From: Chara braunii
Lineage: Eukaryota > Streptophyta > Charophyceae > Charales > Characeae
DNA length: 28,161 bases
NCBI GenBank assembly: GCA_003427395.1
Contig: BFEA01000357.1
Span: 1,157,052 to 1,185,212 of the forward strand
Reading direction: 5' to 3'
The notes under the pieces are model-generated. The model had not been told where the DNA came from and did no database searches. It was given only the letters and a program-made list of their open reading frames with translations. Every line of letters starts with the position of its first letter. The first letter of the stretch is position 1. Below are positions 1 through 7,105 of the stretch, one piece after another. The position numbers and the translations under genes are program-made.

Positions 1-3
1 GAT

Positions 4-327
4 GTGTTGGAGAACGTTGAGGAGGAGGAGGCGGAGGAGGAGGAGGAGGAGGAGGACGAAGAGGAAGAGGGCGAGGAGGAGGAGGAGGAGGACGACGAAG
101 AGGAAGAGGGCGAGGAGGAGGAGGAGGAGGAGGAGGAGGAGGCCCTGACGATGGAGAAGGAGGAGAGCCCGACGATGGAGGAGGAGGGCCCGACGATGGA
201 GAAGGACGAGGAGGTGGAAGATGGAGAAGAGGGTGTGGAGGAGAAGGACGAAGTAGAGGTCGAGGAGGCGGCCACGACGATGGAGGAGGAGGGAGATAAC
301 TTATCACCCAACCACCCAGCCACCTAA
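4..327 (+). CDS. Possible acidic poly-Glu reading frame, 5' partial
   Basis: An open frame of 107 codons runs through the purine tract and stops at a TAA at 325-327. Its product would be nearly all Glu/Asp, with short repeats of the form PTMEEEG, ending in a non-acidic tail (NLSPNHPAT). The frame enters from the left window edge region with a GTG and no good ATG start. A purine triplet repeat stays open by default because GAG, GAA and GAC cannot make a stop in this frame, so openness is weak evidence. It may be the end of an acidic-tail exon or pure repeat. No function can be assigned. Confidence 0.2.
   Translation: MLENVEEEEAEEEEEEEDEEEEGEEEEEEDDEEEEGEEEEEEEEEEALTMEKEESPTMEEEGPTMEKDEEVEDGEEGVEEKDEVEVEEAATTMEEEGDNLSPNHPAT
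19..300 (+). repeat. GAG/GAC-rich purine tract (trinucleotide repeat)
   Basis: The strand is almost pure purine, built from GAG, GAA and GAC triplets. From about 148 it passes into a degenerate minisatellite in which an ACGATGGAG block recurs at about 148, 172, 193 and 277. Such tracts expand by slippage and can adopt triplex (H-DNA) structures. A pyrimidine tract of similar texture sits at 14790-15010 just before the satellite. Confidence 0.9.
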
Positions 328-938
328 CCATCCAACCCCACCCTCCCACACACACCAAAGCCTGTTTCTATTTTTTTTCTGTTTTTGCTCATGCGAGGCC
401 ACTGCCTCTATGAGCCCCATAAGGCCCCATTTTTGCAGCCTGTCGGCCGCCCTAAGTGAAGGCAAGCTCGACGAGGTCCTCAGGGCCCTTTTCTGGCCAC
501 CACGCAACTCAGGGAAATTCAGGCAGTTGCGCAGCGCCAGTTGGTTTAGTGAACCCAGGCCCTGGGCCGCCTGTGTGAATGTATGTGAAACAGGCCCCGG
601 GCTGGATACGGGTACCGGGCCAAACACAGGCCAAAGGCAGTTGGGCACATGCAACCACCTCAGGCCCAAAGCCTGTTCTCGTCGTGCTGGGCCTCAGGCT
701 ACCGGGGCCTACTGGAAGCTTCCTGGGACTGGACGCAGGCAGGCCACTTCGATATAGCAAAGGGCCAGCCTCCTCATTCGGCATTCGGATGCTGGCTGCA
801 TGCTGCGCAAGCGCTGCTGCGCTATTTGCTTGCTGGCGCCTACGCTCTCATGGGCGAGCAGGGAAGGAGCACGCAGCCATAGCCGAGCTGCGCTGCTGTA
901 AGCTGGGTGAGGCGCAGGGTGGTCCTTGGGTGCTAGTG

Positions 939-941
939 NCN
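939..941. other. Ambiguous bases (n at 939 and 941)
   Basis: Two undetermined bases flank a single c. They are the only ambiguous positions outside the large gap at 15808-16102 and mark uncertain assembly or unresolved polymorphism. Confidence 0.95.
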
Positions 942-1043
942 TCTGTGAGTTGGGGAACGAGGTTGTGAGTGTAGCGCGAGACATACCTGGTGCTGGAAGC
1001 GTGCGACATTGGTCGCCATATGCGCGTACTTCGGGAATGTTGT

Positions 1044-1051
1044 TGACGTCA
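1044..1051. promoter_or_regulatory. TGACGTCA palindrome (bZIP-type site)
   Basis: A perfect TGACGTCA octamer, the core bound by CREB/TGA-type bZIP factors in many eukaryotes. It is not near a convincing gene start, so its role is unknown. Further exact copies lie at 2186, 8265 and 23617. Confidence 0.25.
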
Positions 1052-1951
1052 TCTTTTGGCTTCATAGTATAGGCTAGATAGGATCTGCCACATGTAGTCT
1101 GGGCGCCGAGCGCCGGATAGGATATCAACTCTTGACTATTTCAGCATTGTCAATTATGAACTCTTGGTGTGTTCTAATTTGGTGAATCTCGTTATGCAAT
1201 TTTGCTGTTTGTTCGAAGTCACGACTATCTGGACTCATATGTATGATGTTGTTTGATTGCTGAAGTTCGCTATTGCTCATCTTCCTTGCAATTTGGTATC
1301 GGAGTTGTGGTACGATTGCGCTCATCTGGCGCTTGTCTTCTGCCTTATGCGGTACGTACATGCGGTCTGCTGGGCGAGTTTGGCCGTAAGTGGTGTGTAG
1401 TGAGGAGGGTGGAGACGAGTGTATAGGCGACCCAGGAGGTTAGGGGATCGCCAAGAAGGCTACGTGGGGTTATAGTGGTCCGAACAGTGTGATGAGAACT
1501 ATCTAATGTGCGATTGATGCTGAGGTGGAACAGCGAGATAATGCTGGTTGTGCCGATGCAGTGACTGGTCATCGCAATCGCCATTTGGTCATTTGGTGAG
1601 ATTATCTCTGTGGTTGGGGGCAGCTATTTGAGGTACGTTGCTCTTAACCTTATCTACCCTCTCCGACACTTCTTACCGTGAGGTTGTGTGTTCCTTCTTG
1701 AGAGTCCTCTCATTGTGAGGTGTCGAGTGCGCTCAACCTTGAGAGTCGACAATGTTCACGTGGAGCATCTGGGAGAAGATGGGCGGAGCTTTCTGAAGGG
1801 CCCTGGACGAAGCACTGGGTCACGGTCACCATGCCAACCCACAGGGAGTAGAGCACGCATGCCTTGCTGCTTGTCCTTTGTTCGGCTTGCTGCGCTGTTA
1901 GATGGGTACTGTTGGGCAGGCCAGCCCTTGAGGGAGACGAGACCGGGCGTC

Positions 1952-1961
1952 TTTAAATAAG
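1952..1961 (+). promoter_or_regulatory. TATA-like TTTAAATAAG
   Basis: An AT-rich TATA-like box in GC-rich surroundings, about 610 bp before the first gag ATG. It could be the core promoter of a 5' LTR driving the retroelement. This is weak, since no LTR boundary or partner LTR was identified. Confidence 0.2.
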
Positions 1962-2185
1962 CACCAGAAGGGGAACCATTGGCTGTGATCGTCGTCCGGC
2001 CACGACGTAAAAGAATTCTTGGAGTCACTTGGGGGCGGACGTTAAATTGCCTCTGGATCAGCCAATGGTTGTAAGGTTCGCTGCACGCGAGGATAAACCA
2101 GTGCAAGGCTGGCCAGCTCAGCAGATACTCGGGCCACAGGGGTGGGCCGGACACACGTGACGCTCTCCGGATTGCTAAGGGACGT

Positions 2186-2193
2186 TGACGTCA
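2186..2193. promoter_or_regulatory. TGACGTCA palindrome (bZIP-type site)
   Basis: A second exact TGACGTCA, about 380 bp upstream of the gag reading frame, inside the interval where an LTR or leader would lie. Function is inferred from the motif only. Confidence 0.25.
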
Positions 2194-2445
2194 AGTGATA
2201 CTCAGGGGAACTAAGGGAGGGGTTGATTCCAAGTGATAAGTTTGAGAAAATCCCATGTTGTCCTATCCACACAAATGATTCTATTTTTATGTTTTGATTA
2301 GTTAGGTGTACAACCATTGAAATCTGACAGACAACATTAGTTAAAAGTTAAAATTGTTTATTCTTCCTGGTGCTTCTGTTTGCGGACTAGTCAGACTTAA
2401 AATAGTTTCTTTTGTAGGAACCTGGACTTACCTGTTAGAACCCGA

Positions 2446-2457
2446 ATGTATCAGCTC
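2446..2457 (+). other. Possible degenerate tRNA primer-binding site
   Basis: TGTATCAGCTCC resembles the plant initiator-Met tRNA primer-binding site (TGGTATCAGAGC) with one base missing at the third position and a poor 3' half. It lies about 110 bp before the first gag ATG, the usual distance for a Ty3/gypsy leader, and follows TTAGAAC at 2435. The match is short and imperfect, so this is a candidate only. Confidence 0.22.
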
Positions 2458-2565
2458 CGGAATAGTCACCAATTGAGTATTTATTTATTTTTAATTGGTC
2501 TGTGCACTCTGTTGCGGTAGGCATCTTGAATGACCTAGTGTAGACAGTGCACAGTGCTGTAGCAT

Positions 2566-2799
2566 ATGAGCGCCAGGGAGGACACACCACCGGACGACCG
2601 GATCTTGCGATCAGCTAAACGCCCGATAGCCCACGTGTCCTTAGGACCGGAGGGTGATAGGATTCTGTTCCGCCAACTTAGGGAGAGGCAGCAGCAGCAG
2701 AGGATAGCTAGAGCAGCCAAGGCCAGCAGGGCTTTCGCTAGCGAGGCCAGTGCTACAGCAGCCATGGCCACTTCCGCTATGGTCACTTCTGCGCAGTAG
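2566..2799 (+). pseudogene. gag: gag N-terminal segment, closed by in-frame TAG
   Basis: This 77-codon frame starts with ATG at 2566 and stops at TAG 2797-2799. It is in the same frame as the main gag frame, and the 17 codons between this TAG and 2851 are open. The simplest reading is one gag whose Gln codon (CAG to TAG) became a stop; the residue before it is also Gln. The product is charged and helical, with an Arg/Gln-rich stretch (residues 41-50) and an Ala-rich tail with AMATSAMVTS. The alternative is a short separate leader peptide or stop-codon readthrough. It supplies the only good ATG start for gag, since the next ATG in frame is 2872. Confidence 0.6.
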
Positions 2800-2850
2800 A
2801 CTTCCCAGGCCAACAATTCAGGTATCGTCGGGTCAACAGTCGCGCAGACC

Positions 2851-4410
2851 GTGAGTCAGTCCACTGGCGTGATGGAAAGCCAGGCATTGGTGTTTACCCC
2901 AGAGGATGTCGCCATCCAGCAGGCAGCCGTGCAGGAGGCACAGCTACGGCGGGCATTAGGAGAGATAAAAGCGGAGAAGGAGAAGATGATTAGAAGAAGA
3001 GCCAGGATGCAGCGGAGAGGGGCAGGCATAGAGGAGTTAGAGACGATGGACCTAACAAACATGGATGATGATGTGAGGATAGTTAGGAGGGCCTTGCTAG
3101 GAGTAATAGAGATGCAGGAGCATCAAACTACCATCCTTCAGGATATCCAACAGAGCCTAGCCGTTCTGGCAGGGCGCGCTCCTGTTCAGACAGGGACTAG
3201 TTTGCAGGTTCATGTTCAGACAGTGTTCACCCAAACTCCGTCGCAGGTTGCAGTCACCACGCAGCCTGCTGTCTCGCAGCCTGTGCAGCCGCAGGGCACA
3301 CAGCCTCAACAGCTAGCACAACAGCCTGTATCACCGGGTCCACAGCCCGGAGTGGTGCAGGGACCGAGACAACCACAGTGGGTTCCAAAGACGGCCATCG
3401 CCGCTCCGAAACCCTTCACAGGGGACAAGAGAGGCGAAGACCTCGACACATGGTTGAGGTCAGTGCCAGTCTATGTCAGGTGTAAACTTACCTTGCCGCA
3501 CGAAGAAGTGTTTGTGGCTGCCTCCTACCTAGAGGGTAGTGCAGCAAGAGGGTTGAGTGGTTTCGTGCACCTCCAGGGGTATGGTCATGAGTTCCGCACT
3601 TGGGCGGCCTCCCAGAAATTGGAGGACTTCCTGAAGATGGTGGAAGAGAGGTGGCATGATCCTCAGGAGGCCCAAAGGGCCACTGATGTGATCCTGACCC
3701 TTCACACGCGGCAGTTCAAGTTAGTAAGGGAAGCCACCGACGCTGTTGAGCGTTTGATCTGTGTCCCAGGGGTGCGCTATGACCCCCAGGTCCTGCTTAC
3801 CTCGTACTTGAGATGCTTTTCTCAGCCTCTCAGGAACCAGTTGGCAAGAGAGGCCAACATCAATATGCACAACTTTCCTTCGTTCAGCAAGATGGCCCTA
3901 GACCTTGAAGCTAAGATAGGGCATGGACAGGCACCCACTACGGATGGGAGGAAGAAGACACTGCCTCCTAACTGGAAAGCGAATGGTCGCTTAATGTTTG
4001 TCGATAATGATGGTTCCACTATCGAAGTAGACGAACACTTCCAGGAGGGAGTAGGTTCAGAGGCGGGCAGCGTAGAAACTTCAGAGGGTGGAGTAGTCGC
4101 TGCCGTTGCTCAGAAAGGAAAGGCGACCGGTAAACGTCGCGGAGGCTCCCCGTCCAGGAGTCAAGTTGACCCCAACGCTCCTCCATGGGAGAAAGCGGGT
4201 CTCACTGAGGACGTGTGGAGAGACCGGTACTCGCGGCAGGCCTGTATTCGCTGTGGTCAATACGGCCATAGTCAATACAAGTGCCGCAATAAAAAGGTAA
4301 CCGAAAAGATCCCGCCTACGATGGGGCAGGTGTTGGGATCCTCTCACCCCATTGGTAGCAATGTTGCAAGTACTTCTGGCAGTGCTCCGGGAAACACGTC
4401 GGGCCAGTAG
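2851..4410 (+). CDS. gag: Retrotransposon Gag polyprotein (capsid and nucleocapsid)
   Basis: Gag forms the virus-like particle that packages the element's RNA. Residue numbers count from the GTG at 2851; the first ATG in this part is 2872, and the natural start is probably 2566. Residues about 17-105 are charged and helical, likely coiled coil. Residues 110-186 form a Gln/Pro/Val-rich linker. Residues 187-355 (KPFTGDKRGEDLDTWL to KIGHG) match the Ty3/gypsy retrotransposon gag (capsid) domain. Residues 465-478 form a perfect CX2CX4HX4C zinc knuckle (CIRCGQYGHSQYKC) for RNA binding. A Lys/Arg-rich patch (KGKATGKRRGG) precedes the knuckle. The frame ends at TAG 4408-4410, which lies inside the frameshift stem-loop. 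The segment is otherwise uninterrupted for 519 codons, so decay is recent or slow. Confidence 0.88.
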   Translation: MSQSTGVMESQALVFTPEDVAIQQAAVQEAQLRRALGEIKAEKEKMIRRRARMQRRGAGIEELETMDLTNMDDDVRIVRRALLGVIEMQEHQTTILQDIQQSLAVLAGRAPVQTGTSLQVHVQTVFTQTPSQVAVTTQPAVSQPVQPQGTQPQQLAQQPVSPGPQPGVVQGPRQPQWVPKTAIAAPKPFTGDKRGEDLDTWLRSVPVYVRCKLTLPHEEVFVAASYLEGSAARGLSGFVHLQGYGHEFRTWAASQKLEDFLKMVEERWHDPQEAQRATDVILTLHTRQFKLVREATDAVERLICVPGVRYDPQVLLTSYLRCFSQPLRNQLAREANINMHNFPSFSKMALDLEAKIGHGQAPTTDGRKKTLPPNWKANGRLMFVDNDGSTIEVDEHFQEGVGSEAGSVETSEGGVVAAVAQKGKATGKRRGGSPSRSQVDPNAPPWEKAGLTEDVWRDRYSRQACIRCGQYGHSQYKCRNKKVTEKIPPTMGQVLGSSHPIGSNVASTSGSAPGNTSGQ

Positions 4411-4466
4411 GAATAGTAGTTGTTCCTACTAGGGTCGAGGTGGTGGAGACACCCTCACCATCTCGA
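4389..4466 (+). promoter_or_regulatory. -1 ribosomal frameshift signal at gag-pol junction
   Basis: The heptamer G GGA AAC (4389-4395) fits X XXY YYZ and is in the correct phase of the gag frame. An 8-nt spacer (4396-4403) follows. Then an 8-bp perfect stem pairs AGTAGGAA (4406-4413) with TTCCTACT (4423-4430); two more C-G pairs (4404-4405 with 4432-4433) form across a bulged A at 4431. The gag TAG lies within the stem. A second stem pairs 4435-4445 with 4456-4466 (11 bp, one G-U). The pol frame is exactly -1 to gag and is open from 4359, so a slip here would make Gag-Pol. Efficiency is not predictable from sequence. Confidence 0.75.
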
Positions 4467-5930
4467 GAGATGGCCCAAGCTACTGACTCCAGCGTCGTCC
4501 CGCAAACACTTTCAGACCCATCGAGCCTCTGTTCGATGAATGTGTTTGAGTCCTTAGAAGAGCTAGAGGTGGAGTGGTCTAGATCATACCAGCTAGCTTC
4601 TTGGACGGCCCTAGTCAAAGCCCCTAAGGGTGAGATGTTCGTCGGCAAGGTTGTCATTGGTGGCCGCAACGCCGGGGCCTATTATGACACTTGCTCGACT
4701 AGGAACTTTATCAATCGCGCGTGCGTTGAGAGGCTGCATTTACAGGGGCGAGTGCAGCGCCTGAGTCGACGTGTGGAGTCGACCTGTGCCAACAAACAGC
4801 GCATGGTAGTCAATGACTACCTCCAGGATGTTGAGTGTTGTTTCCCGTACGCAGGAGGGGACTTGAGACATCGTGTCTCATTCCTAGTGAGTGGCGAGCT
4901 CCCAATGGATATGTTACTAGGTATGTACTACCTCTCTGTGGCACAGCCCCAGTTTGACTGGGACCGAAAAGTGGTCAAACACAATTTGTCAGGTGGAGGG
5001 ACCGCCAGATTACATAAGTTCAAAGCCAGTAGTCTGATAGAGTCCTATGGGTGCATGTGTACAACCGCGTTCTACAATTATTATAAGCAAAATCAGGAGG
5101 AGGGTATGTATTTAGTCTATGTCTCTGCTGCAGGCGAGCCGGTGAAAATGCGGCCGGAGATAGAGGGAGTAGTTGCTAAGTACCCTGATCTATTTGAAGA
5201 GCCAACACGGGTTGTTGAGAGGGAGGTCGTCCACGCAATGGAGATTATCCCAGGGTCTAGTATTCCGAAGGGTAGGATCTACCGGATGTCTCCAGGCGAG
5301 CTTGATAAGCTTCGCCGCCAACTCAAGGAACTCGTAGAGAAGGGTTGGATCCGGCCGAGTGTCTCTCCTTATGGATCTCCAGTACTATTCGTACCTAAGA
5401 AGAAGGAGGGTACACTTAGGATGTGCATTGTCTATAGGGGCCTCAATGCCATCACTGTAAGGAACAGAGAGCCCCTACCGCGCATCGACGATCTGCTAGA
5501 TAGAGTGCAAGGGTGCCGGTACTTCAGCAAGATAGATCTGAAGTCCGGGTACAATCAGATTGCAATCCAGCCTGAGGATCAACACAACAACGCCTTTCAG
5601 ACCAGGTACGGTCTGTACGAGTTTGTGGTGATACCTTTCGGCCTTTGCAATGCTCCTGGCACCTTTCAGCACACTATGAATCGGATATTCCATGACTACT
5701 TGGATAAGTTTGTCATCGTGTACCTCGATGACATACTTATTTTTAGTAAGACTGTCGAGGAGCATGTTGCACATTTGGACAAAGTCCTCAGTCTCCTGCG
5801 ACAACACAAGTTCAAGATCAACGGTGAGAAGTGCGAGTTTGGCCACACCCGTTGTCGGAGGGCGCGGTGTCCCGACCCTCCTCTGTGTGCCAGGCTCCTG
5901 CTCGGTAACAGCGCCCCACTCAGACGCTGA
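4395..5930 (+). CDS. pol: Pol fragment: aspartic protease and reverse transcriptase, truncated
   Basis: The frame is open from 4359 and is -1 to gag; 4395 is the first codon after the predicted slip. Residue numbers count from 4440. The retropepsin domain has YYDTCSTRNFI with D83-T84-C85 where the family has DTG or DSG, and the second signature MDMLLG at 156-161. RT begins near residue 265. Visible motifs are RMCIVYRGLN (from M328, with V331 where the family has Asp), motif A SKIDLKSGYNQ (D366), IPFGLCNAP, and motif C YLDD (D430, D431). These catalytic Asp residues are intact. After ...CEFGHTR (about residue 471, base 5852) similarity ends and about 25 unrelated residues lead to TGA 5928-5930. 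RNase H, integrase and chromodomain are missing. The protein would copy RNA to DNA and mature Gag-Pol; this copy is probably inactive. Confidence 0.85.
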   Translation, partial: HVGPVGIVVVPTRVEVVETPSPSREMAQATDSSVVPQTLSDPSSLCSMNVFESLEELEVEWSRSYQLASWTALVKAPKGEMFVGKVVIGGRNAGAYYDTCSTRNFINRACVERLHLQGRVQRLSRRVESTCANKQRMVVNDYLQDVECCFPYAGGDLRHRVSFLVSGELPMDMLLGMYYLSVAQPQFDWDRKVVKHNLSGGGTARLHKFKASSLIESYGCMCTTAFYNYYKQNQEEGMYLVYVSAAGEPVKMRPEIEGVVAKYPDLFEEPTRVVEREVVHAMEIIPGSSIPKGRIYRMSPGELDKLRRQLKELVEKGWIRPSVSPYGSPVLFVPKKKEGTLRMCIVYRGLNAITVRNREPLPRIDDLLDRVQGCRYFSKIDLKSGYNQIAIQPEDQHNNAFQTRYGLYEFVVIPFGLCNAPGTFQHTMNRIFHDYLDKFVIVYLDDILIFSKTVEEHVAHLDKVLSLLRQHKFKINGEKCEFGHTRCRRARCPDPPLCARLLLGNSAPLRR

Positions 5931-5999
5931 CGGTTCGTCAGGCCGTTCCGAACCTCTGTGCCTCTTTTGGTACACCCGGGTTATGCCCTGTTATGAACC

Positions 6000-6050
6000 A
6001 GTCCAGTTGGCGCGCACCTTAGCAAAAGGTTGGGGGTGCGCCACTGGACT
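6000..6050. repeat. Imperfect inverted repeat (hairpin)
   Basis: AGTCCAG-T-TGGCGC-GC-ACC (6000-6018) pairs with GGT-GCGCCA-CTGGACT (6035-6050): 16 base pairs with bulges and a 16-nt loop. Two smaller hairpins follow directly: CTGCT/AGCAG at 6079-6092 and the one at 6097-6119. Confidence 0.65.
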
Positions 6051-6096
6051 TTCCATTGGTCCACGCAGGCTCGGCGCCCTGCTATACAGCAGAGCA

Positions 6097-6119
6097 CTAC
6101 CGGCCTGTGGCCGTGGTAG
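6097..6119. repeat. Hairpin CTACCGGCC/GGCC-GT-GGTAG
   Basis: A 9-bp stem closed by a TGT loop with one 2-nt bulge (6113-6114). Together with 6000-6050 and 6079-6092 it makes three hairpins in 120 bp just after the truncated pol. Confidence 0.6.
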
Positions 6120-6235
6120 TCGTCGGGCTCGCCCAGGGACGCGGAAGTAAATAGGTCGGCGCAATTTTTTTTCCTGCGCGCCGAGTGCCCTTTAGTCAGG
6201 TTATGGGTTAGGTGCGAGGAGCAGAGGTCACTGTT

Positions 6236-6312
6236 AGAGGAAAAAGAAAAGAGAGGGACTAGGCGGAGTAAAAGAGGGGAAGAAAAGGAAAAGAGGAAAA
6301 GGAAAAATAAAT
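6236..6312 (+). repeat. A/G-rich polypurine tract
   Basis: Nearly all purine, rich in GGAAAAG blocks, ending in AAATAAATCG. Polypurine tracts prime plus-strand synthesis just upstream of 3' LTRs, but this one is long and repetitive, so simple-sequence origin is at least as likely. A run of eight G occurs shortly downstream (about 6342). Confidence 0.7.
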
Positions 6313-6406
6313 CGTCGGATCTGAACCCACACTTTAGTTCGGGGGGGGATCCGGTGGCTTTAGGCCATTACGACGTTACGATTTCCCAACGTTTCTCTGA
6401 TATATC

Positions 6407-6423
6407 ATTATTATTATTATTAT
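6407..6423. repeat. (ATT)n microsatellite
   Basis: Just over five tandem ATT units, preceded by GATATAT. Ordinary simple repeat. Confidence 0.9.
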
Positions 6424-6619
6424 CTTGCTGATTTTTCAGACGTGGGTTTTCTTTCGGTTCCTGACACTTCGAGGGAAGGCCAACGGTTCAAATTTCGAGC
6501 ACGGTCGTGGTATGTGGTCCAGATTGGCATGACCTTTTCATTTTGTACTGATGGTTGGGAGGCTCGATCGGGCGCCGCGCGGTAGGGTCCCAAAAGAGGG
6601 GCGACCCGCGACGGCATCG

Positions 6620-6667
6620 GTAGGAGGCTTATCACCCCCCATGGAAGGTCATAAGCCCCCTCCTTAC
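6620..6667. repeat. Imperfect hairpin
   Basis: GTA-GGAGG-CTTAT (6620-6632) pairs with ATAAG-ccc-CCTCC-t-TAC (6651-6667), giving 13 base pairs with bulges around an 18-nt loop. A small CCCC/GGGG hairpin follows at about 6683. Confidence 0.55.
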
Positions 6668-6979
6668 CATCAGACACGGGTCCCCATCTGGGGTATCCGA
6701 CGCCCTATTTTTGAAAACCGGAAAGTGTCCGCTCGTATGTCGTTATGGGACCACGGTGTCAAGTCTGTAGCCCTGTCACTGGGGTCTGGGACTGACGGTA
6801 GTGCGAGGTTTACTTCGTGCTTGACCGTTGAGTTCTGGACTCGGTCACCTCTTAAATTGTTTAGTTTTAATTTATTTCATTATTTCAGACTTCTAAAATT
6901 CTTGAATCTAAAAAAGGTTTGAAAAGGACTAATCTGAGTCCTTCATTTAGAACGCAGGGATCACGACAGGGGACGATCC

Positions 6980-6987
6980 TATAAAAG
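6980..6987 (+). promoter_or_regulatory. TATA box TATAAAAG
   Basis: An exact TATAAAAG, the consensus Pol II TATA box, about 190 bp upstream of the ATG at 7178 of the decayed frame. It may be the core promoter (or LTR promoter) of that unit. No transcription evidence is available. Confidence 0.4.
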
Positions 6988-7105
6988 AAAAGGGAGAGTC
7001 GAGTTTCAGGTAAAGAGTATATGGGAGATTATGTCGTGCCGTATGCAGGCAAGTTGAGGCGTGAGAGGTGAGTGGTGAAGGGGATGTGCGGTAGCCCGTC
7101 TGCTA

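Larger units (their letters stand above)
328..2565. other. 2.2 kb without a recognisable gene
   Basis: Frames here are short, overlap on both strands and share no motif with known families. The stretch ends in what should be the leader, and perhaps the 5' LTR, of the downstream retroelement, but no matching 3' LTR was found in the window, so LTR limits cannot be drawn. A CTTGAGAGTC direct repeat occurs at 1697 and 1738. Confidence 0.6.
2435..5852 (+). mobile_element. Ty3/gypsy LTR retrotransposon, 3'-truncated
   Basis: The order is leader, gag with CCHC knuckle, protease, reverse transcriptase, which is the Ty3/gypsy (Metaviridae-type) order. Homology to RT stops at about 5852, in the stretch just after the palm where such proteins normally continue with ...CEFG...LGH and RNase H. 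RNase H, integrase and 3' LTR are absent. It is non-autonomous and probably dead: gag has an in-frame TAG, the protease triad reads DTC, and an RT motif lacks its usual Asp. The left limit is set at the TTAGAAC/primer-site-like leader and is approximate. Confidence 0.85.
5853..7105. other. Non-coding stretch beyond the pol break
   Basis: No protein similarity is recognised. The segment begins TGTCGGAGGG right at the RT break, which would suit the 5' end of an inserted LTR, but no matching CA end or target duplication was found. It holds the hairpins, purine tract, ATT microsatellite and TATA box listed separately. A frame of 123 codons at 6551-6922 begins with ATG but has no domain and runs across a hairpin. 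Confidence 0.55.

Noticed and set aside
304-1128. Overlapping frames of 77-139 codons on both strands
   Set aside because: Mutually overlapping, no motifs, one crosses ambiguous bases; typical of GC-rich non-coding DNA.
6000-6120. tRNA or tRNA-derived SINE
   Set aside because: Hairpins are present but no cloverleaf could be drawn and there is no proper B box; the GGTTCAAATTT at about 6485 is too far away and imperfect.
5496-6150. Frames at 5496-5975 (minus) and 5692-6150 (plus)
   Set aside because: They overlap the RT coding sequence in other frames and have no motif of their own.
2300-6950. A pair of LTRs flanking the gypsy element
   Set aside because: No long direct repeat between the upstream and downstream sides could be found by eye; only a short TTAGAAC similarity.
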